From assembly GCA_016710935.1 (NCBI GenBank), contig JADJTY010000015.1, positions 124,001 through 188,000 of the forward strand: DNA of 64,000 nucleotides, given 5' to 3'. Below, piece after piece: positions 18,301 to 26,200 of this stretch. Source of the stretch: Chitinophagaceae bacterium (GTDB lineage Bacteria > Bacteroidota > Bacteroidia > Chitinophagales > Chitinophagaceae). The notes below the pieces were generated by a model. It made no database searches and was not told the DNA's origin. It saw only the letters and a program-made list of their open reading frames with translations. The position numbers and the translations under genes were made by a program. Positions within the stretch are counted from its first letter, which is position 1. Each line of letters begins with the position of its first letter.

Positions 18301-18607
18301 AATGCAGGATACCATAAAAAGCATTCGTGAATTAATAAGCGGGAAAACAAGTACCGCCCAGGGTATATCCAGGAGCCCGTTTGAAGTAACGGTGATGAGT
18401 ACCCTACAAACAGCCCAGCAATCCATTGGAAGCAAAATGGTAGTGCCGGGCAGGCAGGTGGAAATACTTGTAGAAAACGCAGAAAAAGCTGTGAAAGACA
18501 TTACAGAGAAGATAAATAATTTTTACAGCAGCAAATGGGCGGCCTACCGGCAGCTGGCAGAGGCAACAAAAGTGAACCTGTTTAAAGATTATAAAATGAT
18601 TGAATAA
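15350..18607 (+). CDS. Secreted VPS10/BNR-repeat beta-propeller protein
   Basis: 1085 residues with a signal peptide ending near AVAQ (residue 23). Residues of about 30-740 carry many BNR/Asp-box repeats (TTDGGETW, TVDGGKNW, SRDRGKTW, TRDGGKTW, TTDYGKTW) in the sortilin/VPS10-like arrangement common in Bacteroidota. A low-complexity Gly/Arg linker (GGRRGGRGGSGGGNGK) lies near residue 820. A C-terminal region follows with an Ig-like part and a helical, possibly coiled-coil end (residues of about 960-1080). There is no T9SS tail, so it is probably periplasmic or released by another route. Often annotated as glycosyl hydrolase or sialidase, but Asp boxes alone do not show catalysis. Confidence 0.9.
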   Translation: MRNLLSIILGLMLITYCSNAVAQKTSLEQFKNLKPRNIGPAGMSGRITAIDAVVANSNIFYVGAASGGVWKTENSGHSWLPVFDEQPIQNIGAIAIQQSNPAVVWVGTGEGNPRNSLNLGGGIYKSLDAGKTWKKMGLDKTICIHRVVIDPVNPNTVYAAAIGNPYAEHPDRGVFKTTDGGETWNKILYANDTTGCADLIMDPSNPNKLIAAMWQFRRTPWNLKSGGKGSGLFITVDGGKNWKEISKEDGLPEGQLGRIGVAFSRSMPSRVYAKVEATKNGLYKSDDGGFKWTLVNSDPAQITDRPFYYQEIYVDPKNENRIYDVHSTITFSEDGGKSFSTMIPYSGIHPDHHAWWINPEDPNHIIEGNDGGIGISRDRGKTWVFDEKIPVGQFYHVNVDNEIPYNVMGGMQDNGSWLGPAYTWTNGGIRNYYWSNVGGGDGFDVVSDPEDASWVYSMSQGGSVGRRNWKTGEGWFIRPPALDPKTKLRFNWNSAIALDPFDTKTVYYGSQYVHKSSDKGVSWDIISPDLTSNDTVKIKAYQNTGGLTLDITGAETHCSILAIEPSKKEKGTIWIGTDDGNVQLTRDGGKTWTSFYGKIPGMPAGCWIPQLKASVFNAGEVFVVANDYRRGDMKPYIFRTTDYGKTWVRMIDENKVKGYALCVLQDPTQPNLIFVGTENGLWVSLDNGISFEQFKNGYPSVSTYDLAIQEREADLVIATFGRALWVLDDIRPLRKAAANKGMKFSSPITIFDSPGAYQAQYKAATGYEWSTYGLYDAENRRRGAPVTFFINKQKQDTAAKQSPAVAVAEAPATPAGAQQGGRRGGRGGSGGGNGKNDSTLVKIFNTNNELIRTLRWAVDSGFNKMYWGMEEKGFRQPGSAKPLPGAPEPGGFAVLPGTYKLVMAYAGASDSTYITVKDDPRMGNRNDIKLAQRDMYNRLRRSADKLTAGTDQLTESEEVLTKMLAQLKGMEGKEIDSLRKSTTKMQDTIKSIRELISGKTSTAQGISRSPFEVTVMSTLQTAQQSIGSKMVVPGRQVEILVENAEKAVKDITEKINNFYSSKWAAYRQLAEATKVNLFKDYKMIE

Positions 18608-18623
18608 TTGGTACAGGTATAAT

Positions 18624-18653
18624 AAAAAAGCGGCTTTAAAGCCGCTTTTTTAT
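18624..18653 (+). terminator. Intrinsic terminator after the BNR-repeat gene
   Basis: AAAAAGCGGCTTTAAAGCCGC then a T-run forms a strong palindromic hairpin 17 nt after the stop. A degraded version of the same sequence follows the next gene (23139-23166). Confidence 0.85.
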
Positions 18654-18722
18654 TATATTTAATGTGTCGGTTCACATTAAAACCGGTGTTTTATCTCATT
18701 CATTATTTTAAAATAATAGGAG

Positions 18723-21700
18723 ATGTATAAAATATTTGCACTTGCCTTAGCCGCATCTGTTTTGCCCGTATCCAACCGGTATTATGCTGCCTGGTTTATT
18801 ACGGATAATACTGTTCAAAGACCGGCGAATATTTTCCCTTATAAAAATACCATTGCCACAAACCCCTTTGAACCCGAAAAAAAACCAACCGAAACCTGGA
18901 GCCAGAATTGGATGGCCTCTGCACAGGAAAATATCCGCAAAAGCGAATACAACTTTAAGTGGGAAGAAAAATTAAAGGCTTACTGCACACCCAACCGAAA
19001 AAATAACCTCCGCTTTTTTTATACCGGTAATGGTTTTAGTGTTGAGCCACGTACAACAAAAATTCCAATTGGTGAAATTGACCCAAAAGCAAGGCCCGAT
19101 GAAATAAAATACAAAACCATTGCCAACTGGAAAATAAAATTCAACCTGGATAAAAAGCAGCTACATCATGGTAAATGGCAAATAGTAAACAATACAGCCG
19201 AGTACATTACCGATAACATCACCGTTCAATACATCAACAACGATGAAGGTATGCGGCAGAATTTTATTGTGCACAAACCTTTAACTGCAAGCAATGAACT
19301 AAAAATAAATTTCAACATTAAAACCAAACTCAAAACCAAATTAAACAGCAACCGACTACAATTCTTCTATAAAAAAACAAATGTGTTGAATTATAAGGAT
19401 CTAAAAGTTTGGGATGCAAATAACAAGTCATTGTCGGCATCTTTTCACAAAAAAAGAAACGGCCTTTTTTATATACAGGTGGATTCGAAAGATGCCGTTT
19501 ACCCCATAACAATTGATCCATTAAGTGCAATACCCGACAGCTCACCTGATGATGCCGACCAGGCTAATGCCTGGTTTGGCCAGGCAGTGGCCTCGGCCGG
19601 TGATGTAAACGGCGATGGATACAGCGATGTAATAATCGGGGCCTGGGGATTTAATGATGGGGGAAATCCAGACGAAGGGCGTGCCTTTGTTTATCATGGA
19701 TCAGCAGCCGGCTTATCTGCTGTGCCCAATAGTATACGCGATGATGCCAACCAGATCGGTGCCAATTTTGGTATCAGCGTATCTTCTGCAGGGGATATAA
19801 ATAACGATGGATATAGTGATGTGATCGTTGGTGCTTACAGTTGTACCGATGGGGGAAATGTTAATGAAGGCCTGGCCTTTGTATATCATGGTTCTGCAGC
19901 CGGGATATCTGCTACACCAAATAGCATACCCGATGATGCCAACCAGGCCAATGCCAATTTTGGAGCAAGTGTATCCACTGCAGGAGATGTAAATGGTGAT
20001 GGATACAGCGATGTGATCATCGGGGCCCCTTTTTATAATGACAGCTTTGTTGATGAAGGAGTGGCATTTCTATATTATGGTTCAGCAGGTGGATTAGCGG
20101 CAGCACCGGTTAGTACACCAGATGATGCCAACCAAACAGATGTTCGTTTTGGGTGGTCTGTTGCCGCTGCAGGTGATGTAAACGGAGATGGATTTAGCGA
20201 TATTATTATTGGTGCCTGGATGTATAATGATGGTGCCATTATACATGAGGGTTTGGCTTTTATTTACCATGGCTCTGCCGCAGGTTTATCGGCTACTCCT
20301 AACAGCACACCCGATGATGCCGACCAGTTAGGTGCCCATTTTGGATATAGTGTTGCCTGTGCCGGCGATGTAAACGGAGATGGATACAGCGATGTGATCA
20401 TTGGCGCTTTTCAATATGATGATGGCTTTGCAGATGAAGGAAAAGTATTTGTTTATCATGGCTCAGCCTCAGGGGTTTCGGCTGCACCAAACAATACACC
20501 GGATGATGCCAACCAGGCTGCTGCTTATTTTGGTTATTCAGTTGCGGCAGCAGGAGATGTAAATGGGGATGGTTACAGTGATGTGATCATTGGGGCTTAT
20601 GGCTTTAATGATGGTGCCAATACGGATGAGGGACAGGCTTTTGTTTATTTTGGCTCAGCCACTGGTTTGCCTGCCATACCTGATTATACAGCAGATGATG
20701 CCGACCAGGCTAATGCCTTTTTTGGAGCTGCGGTAGCGTCTGCCGGCGATGTAAATGGAGATGGATATAGCGATGTGATCATTGGGGCTCCATTTTACAA
20801 CGATGGCTTTTCTGACGAGGGAAAAGCTTTTGTATATCATGGCTCGGCAGCAGGGTTGGCTGCTACTCCTAATAGCACACCTGATGATGCTGATCAGATA
20901 TTTGCACATTTTGGAATTAGTATAGCCAGTGCCGGTGATGTAAATGGTGATGGATACAGCGACATTATCATTGGAGCCTGGTCCTTTGATGATGGCTTTG
21001 TTGATGAAGGCAAGGCTTTTGTTTATCATGGCTCGGCTACTGGTTTATCGGCTACACCTAACAGTACCCCCGATGATGCCGATCAGGCCAGTGTGAGGTT
21101 TGGTATTTCTGTAGCTGGTGCAGGAGATGTAAATGGAGATGGTTACGGCGATGTAATCATTGGCGCTTACCAATTTGATGATGGCTTTGTGGATGAAGGC
21201 AAGGCTTTTGTGTACCATGGATCTGCAACAGGTCTTAGTACCTCTCCAAACAGTACGCCCGATGATGCCGATCAGCTTGATGCCCGTTTTGGTGTATCTG
21301 TAGCCGGCGCAGGAGATGTAAATGGTGATGGATATAGTGATGTGATCATTGGTTGTTACCGGTATAACGATAGCTTTACCGACGAAGGAGTGGCCTTTGT
21401 GTATCATGGTTCTGCTACAGGTTTATCAGCTTCACCCAACAGCACACCCGACGATGCCAACCAGGCTTTTGCGCAATTTGGTTATTCTGTAGCAGGTGCA
21501 GGAGATGTAAATGGCGACGGATATAGTGATGTGATTGTAGGCGCTTTTCAGTTCGATAATGGCCAGGCAGACGAAGGAGCCGCTTTTGTATACCATGGCT
21601 CTGCTACAGGCATCGTTAACACTTTTACAGCAATGGTGGAGAGCAACCAGGCAACTGCATATTTCGGGTGTTCTGTTGCTTCTGCCGGTGATGTAAATGG

Positions 21701-23120
21701 TGATGGGTATAGCGATGTAATTATTGGGGCGTATTGGTATGATGATGTATTTAATTTTGATGAAGGCAGGGCTTTTGTGTATCACGGATCTGCCACAGGT
21801 ATCAGCCTGGCACCAAACAGTATTCCCGATGATGCAGATCAGAATGGTGCTCAATTTGGCATTTCTGTAGCCGGTGCAGGAGATGTGAATGGCGATGGGT
21901 ACAGCGATGTGATCATTGGGGCTAATTTATTCAATGATGGCGCAAACACAAGTGAAGGCAGGGCTTTTCTGTATTACGGCTCAGCAGCCAGCTTGTCGGC
22001 CAGCCCAAACAGCACCCCGGATGACGCAGACCAGGCCAACGCATGGTTTGGTTATTCAGTTGCATCAGCTGGTGATGTAAATGGTGATGGGTACAGCGAT
22101 GTGATCATTGGAGCCTGGCAATACGATGACGGATTTAGCACTGAGGGCAAGGTATTTTTATACAATGGAAATGAATTAACCGGCAACAAACGCAACAACC
22201 TCCGCCTTTACAATGCCGACTTAACTACCCCTTACAACAGCAGCAATTTTATCTTCGGTAATTTTGGTGCAGGGCTCTATGCAAAATCTTTTACAGGCCG
22301 TAGCAAAGCAAAGCTTGTTTGGGAAACAAGGCTTAATTATAATGCTTACAGTGGCACACCTATCACCAACAGTACCCTGTTTACAGGCCAACAGGCCGCT
22401 TATACCGATTTAGGTTTAACGGGTGTTGAGTTAAAAAATCTCATAACAAAATTATTGGGTGGAAATTACACTAAACTGCGGGCAAGAATAAAATATGATC
22501 CTGTTACTGCTATTACCGGGCAGGTGTATAGCCCCTGGCGCAATGTATCAAACATTATTGATGCCAATCAGCTGGGCATCTTACCCATCGAATTAATTTC
22601 CTTCAACGCTGCCTGGATACAAAAAGGTAAAACCGCACGCCTCGATTTTAAAACAGATAAAGAAAGCGGTGTTTGTTGTTTTGATATTGAAAAGAGTGCT
22701 GATGGTTTTAATTTTTATTCAATCGGCAGCTTGCCCGCAAAAAACAGCAGCGGCGTACAATCATACACGTTTGTTGATGCCAATGCTACAGGCAAAAAAC
22801 AATTCTATCGGTTAAAAATAAAAGGCATTGCCGGGCAGATAGATTACAGTAATATTCAACAGCTTCAAAACAATACCGCAACCGAAATTCTGGTTTTCCC
22901 CAACCCAACAACCGATGTGTTGCAACTGCAACTTAATAAAGCGTACGATAAAATGAATGTGCGGGTATTTAACAGCAGTGGGCAATTGGTTAAGCAATTG
23001 GTTGTACCTGCATCAAACCAGGTCATTACCATACCGGTACAAAATTTAGCAGCAGGTAAATACTGGCTGCATTTGCAAAGCGCTAGTGACAAGCAGGTGC
23101 TGCAGTTTGTTAAGGAGTAA
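18723..23120 (+). CDS. T9SS-exported protein with 14 FG-GAP repeats (paralogue 1)
   Basis: 1465 residues. Layout: short signal-like start (MYKIFALALAASVLPVS); a conserved N-terminal domain of about 240 residues shared with two paralogues (YCTPNRKNNLRFFYTGNGF, YINNDEGMRQNF); exactly 14 FG-GAP repeats of about 63 residues (residues of about 275-1145); a linker domain; then a T9SS type A tail (ILVFPNPTTDVLQLQLN to KQVLQFVKE). Each repeat has FG.SVASAGDVNGDGYSDV, the integrin-alpha-type calcium loop. Fourteen units fit two seven-bladed propellers. Repeat 12 starts VESNQ, the type found in the second half of paralogue 2, so units have moved between genes. Likely a cell-surface or secreted adhesin-like protein; the ligand is unknown. 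The next paralogue starts 112 bp downstream. Confidence 0.92.
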   Translation: MYKIFALALAASVLPVSNRYYAAWFITDNTVQRPANIFPYKNTIATNPFEPEKKPTETWSQNWMASAQENIRKSEYNFKWEEKLKAYCTPNRKNNLRFFYTGNGFSVEPRTTKIPIGEIDPKARPDEIKYKTIANWKIKFNLDKKQLHHGKWQIVNNTAEYITDNITVQYINNDEGMRQNFIVHKPLTASNELKINFNIKTKLKTKLNSNRLQFFYKKTNVLNYKDLKVWDANNKSLSASFHKKRNGLFYIQVDSKDAVYPITIDPLSAIPDSSPDDADQANAWFGQAVASAGDVNGDGYSDVIIGAWGFNDGGNPDEGRAFVYHGSAAGLSAVPNSIRDDANQIGANFGISVSSAGDINNDGYSDVIVGAYSCTDGGNVNEGLAFVYHGSAAGISATPNSIPDDANQANANFGASVSTAGDVNGDGYSDVIIGAPFYNDSFVDEGVAFLYYGSAGGLAAAPVSTPDDANQTDVRFGWSVAAAGDVNGDGFSDIIIGAWMYNDGAIIHEGLAFIYHGSAAGLSATPNSTPDDADQLGAHFGYSVACAGDVNGDGYSDVIIGAFQYDDGFADEGKVFVYHGSASGVSAAPNNTPDDANQAAAYFGYSVAAAGDVNGDGYSDVIIGAYGFNDGANTDEGQAFVYFGSATGLPAIPDYTADDADQANAFFGAAVASAGDVNGDGYSDVIIGAPFYNDGFSDEGKAFVYHGSAAGLAATPNSTPDDADQIFAHFGISIASAGDVNGDGYSDIIIGAWSFDDGFVDEGKAFVYHGSATGLSATPNSTPDDADQASVRFGISVAGAGDVNGDGYGDVIIGAYQFDDGFVDEGKAFVYHGSATGLSTSPNSTPDDADQLDARFGVSVAGAGDVNGDGYSDVIIGCYRYNDSFTDEGVAFVYHGSATGLSASPNSTPDDANQAFAQFGYSVAGAGDVNGDGYSDVIVGAFQFDNGQADEGAAFVYHGSATGIVNTFTAMVESNQATAYFGCSVASAGDVNGDGYSDVIIGAYWYDDVFNFDEGRAFVYHGSATGISLAPNSIPDDADQNGAQFGISVAGAGDVNGDGYSDVIIGANLFNDGANTSEGRAFLYYGSAASLSASPNSTPDDADQANAWFGYSVASAGDVNGDGYSDVIIGAWQYDDGFSTEGKVFLYNGNELTGNKRNNLRLYNADLTTPYNSSNFIFGNFGAGLYAKSFTGRSKAKLVWETRLNYNAYSGTPITNSTLFTGQQAAYTDLGLTGVELKNLITKLLGGNYTKLRARIKYDPVTAITGQVYSPWRNVSNIIDANQLGILPIELISFNAAWIQKGKTARLDFKTDKESGVCCFDIEKSADGFNFYSIGSLPAKNSSGVQSYTFVDANATGKKQFYRLKIKGIAGQIDYSNIQQLQNNTATEILVFPNPTTDVLQLQLNKAYDKMNVRVFNSSGQLVKQLVVPASNQVITIPVQNLAAGKYWLHLQSASDKQVLQFVKE
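19543..22160 (+). repeat. Array of 14 FG-GAP-encoding units (paralogue 1)
   Basis: About 189-bp units, each coding a DDA(D/N)Q...FG...AGDVNGDGYSDVIIGA module. Unit 12 (about 21640) has the alternative VESNQ opening. Counted by the 14 AGD(V/I)N loops. Confidence 0.9.
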
Positions 23121-23138
23121 ATGGTTTTGTTTTTATAT

Positions 23139-23166
23139 AAAGCGGCTCCTGTAGACGCTTTTTTGT
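23139..23166 (+). terminator. Weak or decayed terminator after FG-GAP paralogue 1
   Basis: AAAGCG...CGCTTT with an 11-nt loop and T-run. It aligns with the stronger hairpin at 18624-18653, and both are followed by TTATATTTAAT. This indicates that the intergenic DNA was duplicated along with the gene. Confidence 0.45.
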
Positions 23167-23232
23167 TATATTTAATTTTTAAAAAGCATATGGGTAAAAC
23201 CATTGTATGTTTTAAAATAATAAATTAACAAC

Positions 23233-26200
23233 ATGCTCAAGTTTTTACCTCTGGCTGTCGCCATTTCTGTTTTACCGCTTTCCAATAAAATCTCAAACAA
23301 TAAAACTGCAGGAAATAATAACCGGCAGGAAAATTTTTCTTTTTTTAATTTTAAAAATAACAACGCCTTTAATCCCCGTCCGACCGGGTCATCCGGGCGG
23401 GCTTTTGAGCCCGAAAAAAAACCAACCGAAGCCTGGAGCCAGAACTGGTATGCAACTGCACAGGAAAATATACGCCAAAGCGAATACCATTTTACCTGGG
23501 AAGAAAAACTAAGAGCCTACTGCACACCCAACCGGAAAAACAACCTGCGCTTTTTTTATACTGATAAAGGGTTTAGTGTAGAACCCCGCACAACCAAAAT
23601 ACCACTTGGTGAATTTGACCCAATGGCAAGGCCCGATGAAATCAAATACATAACACTACCCAATTGGAAAGTAAACATCAACCTCGATAAAAAACAGGTG
23701 GGTAATGGAAAATGGGAAATAATAAATAACAAAGCTGAGTACGTTACCGATAATATCACCGTTCAATACATCAACAACGATGAAGGCATGCGGCAGAATT
23801 TTATGGTGCATAAACCATTATCAAAAAGCAGCACACTTAAGCTGAACCTGAACATTAAAACCAAACTGAAAAATAAATTAAACGGCAACCGGTTACAGTT
23901 CTTTCACAAAAAGACAAATGTTTTAAATTATGAAGATTTAAAAGTTTGGGATGCCAATAACAAACCGCTAAAAGCTTCTTTTCTAAAAAACAGAAAAGGA
24001 AATTATTGTATACAGGTTGATACAAAAGATGCCGCCTATCCAATAACCATTGACCCCATCAGTACAGGTACTGCCGGCACCCCGGACTGGTTGGGCGATG
24101 ATGCCAACCAGCCGGGGGCAAGCTTTGGTACCAGTGTAGCCAGTGCAGGCGATATAAATGGAGATGGATACAGCGATGTAATTATTGGGGCTCCCCGTTT
24201 TGATGAAGGCGCAAGTTTTGATGAAGGAAAGGCGTTTGTTTATCATGGAAGTTCGGCAGGCTTAAGCCTTACACCTAACAGCACGCCCGATGATGTTAAC
24301 CAAACAGATGCTTTTTTTGGGGATTGTGTTGCAAGCGCAGGTGATGTAAACGGCGACGGATACAGCGATGTTATTATTGGGGCTTTTTTATACAATGATG
24401 GTTTTGCCGATGAAGGTGCTGCCTTTGTTTACCATGGTTCTGCAGCGGGTTTATCAGCAAGTCCTGCCAGCTTTCGTGCTGATGCCAATCAGTTAGATGC
24501 AGCCTTTGGAAGAAGTGTAGCCAGTGCCGGTGATGTAAATGGCGATGGGTACAGCGATGTAATTATTGGGGCAGATCAATTTAATGATGGACCTAACACA
24601 AGGGAAGGCAGAGCTTATGTATATTATGGAAGTGCGGCGGGTATAAGTGCATCACCCAACAGCACACCTGATGATGCCAACCAGGGCGTTGCTTATTTTG
24701 GTTTCAGTGTAGCTTCGGCCGGAGATGTAAATGGCGATGGATATAGTGATGTTGTAATTGGTGCATACTCATATGATGAAGTACCATCCTTTACCAACGA
24801 TGGCAAAGTGTATGTCTATCATGGCAGTGCAGCAGGCTTATCAGTATCTCCTGTAAACATACTTGACGGACCAAATGAAAACAATGCAAACCTGGGTATA
24901 AGTGTTGCCTGTGCCGGCGACGTAAACGGTGATGGATACAGCGATATTATTGCCGGTGCAATCGGTCTTGATGATGGTGGAAGTTTTGACGAGGGTGCGG
25001 CCTTTATTTATTTTGGAAGCGCCGGAGGTTCTGCAGCTTTACCAGGTGTTTCAATAAGTGATGCCAACCAGGCTTATGCTGCATTTGGTTGTAGTGTAGC
25101 ATCGGCAGGTGATGTAAATGGCGATGGGTACAGCGATGTAATTATAGGTGCTAATTTATATGATGATACGAATACGAATGAAGGGGTATGTTTTATTTAT
25201 TATGGAACCACAACAGGTTTAACAGCAGCCCCGGTTAGTATATTAGATGATGCAAACCAGGATGATGCAGGCTTTGGCTCAAGTGTAGCCAGTGCCGGGG
25301 ATGTGAACGGAGATGGATATAGTGATGTGATTGTAGGGGCCTATTTTTATACCGACGGGGCTAATGCTCAAGAAGGCAGGGCCTTTGTTTACCATGGTAG
25401 CGCTACCGGTATCAGTACCACCGCAGCCCCTACCGTAGAAAGCAACCAGACAAGTGCCCAAATGGGTATTTCCGTAGCTTCGGCAGGCGATGTTAATGGC
25501 GATGGATACAGCGATGTAATTGTAGGGGCTTGGGCATACGACAATGGCGAAACCGATGAAGGCAGGGCCTATGTGTACCATGGCAGTGCTACCGGTATCA
25601 GTACCACCGCAGCCGCTACCGTAGAAAGCAACCAGGCAAGTGCCAACATGGGTTATTCCGTAGCATCGGCTGGCGATGTAAATGGCGATGGATACAGCGA
25701 TGTAATTGTAGGGGCTACTCTATACGACAATGGCGAAGCCGATGAAGGTGCAGCCTTTGTGTACCATGGTAGCGCTACCAGTATCAGTACCACCGCAGCC
25801 GCTACCTTAGAAAGCAACCAGGCAACTGCCCAAATGGGTATTTCCGTAGCTTCGGCAGGCGATGTAAATGGCGATGGATATAGCGATGTTATTGTAGGGG
25901 CTTATCAATACGACAATGGCGAAACCGATGAAGGCGCAGCCTTTGTGTACCATGGCAGTGCTACTGGTATTATTACCTCCGCAGCAGCTACCGTAGAAGG
26001 CAATCAGGCAGATGCCTGGATGGGTGTTTCCGTAGCTTCAGCAGGCGATGTAAATGGCGATGGATATAGCGATGTTATTGTAGGGGCTTTTCGATACGAC
26101 AATGTCGAAAGCAATGAAGGGGCTGCCTTTGTATACCATGGCAGTGCTACTGGTATCAATACCACCTCAGCTGCTATAGTAGAAAGCAACCAGGTAAGTG

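Noticed and set aside
15350..18607. Sialidase activity for the BNR-repeat protein
   Set aside because: Asp boxes are structural; I could not identify the arginine triad and catalytic Tyr/Glu/Asp set needed to claim a glycosidase.
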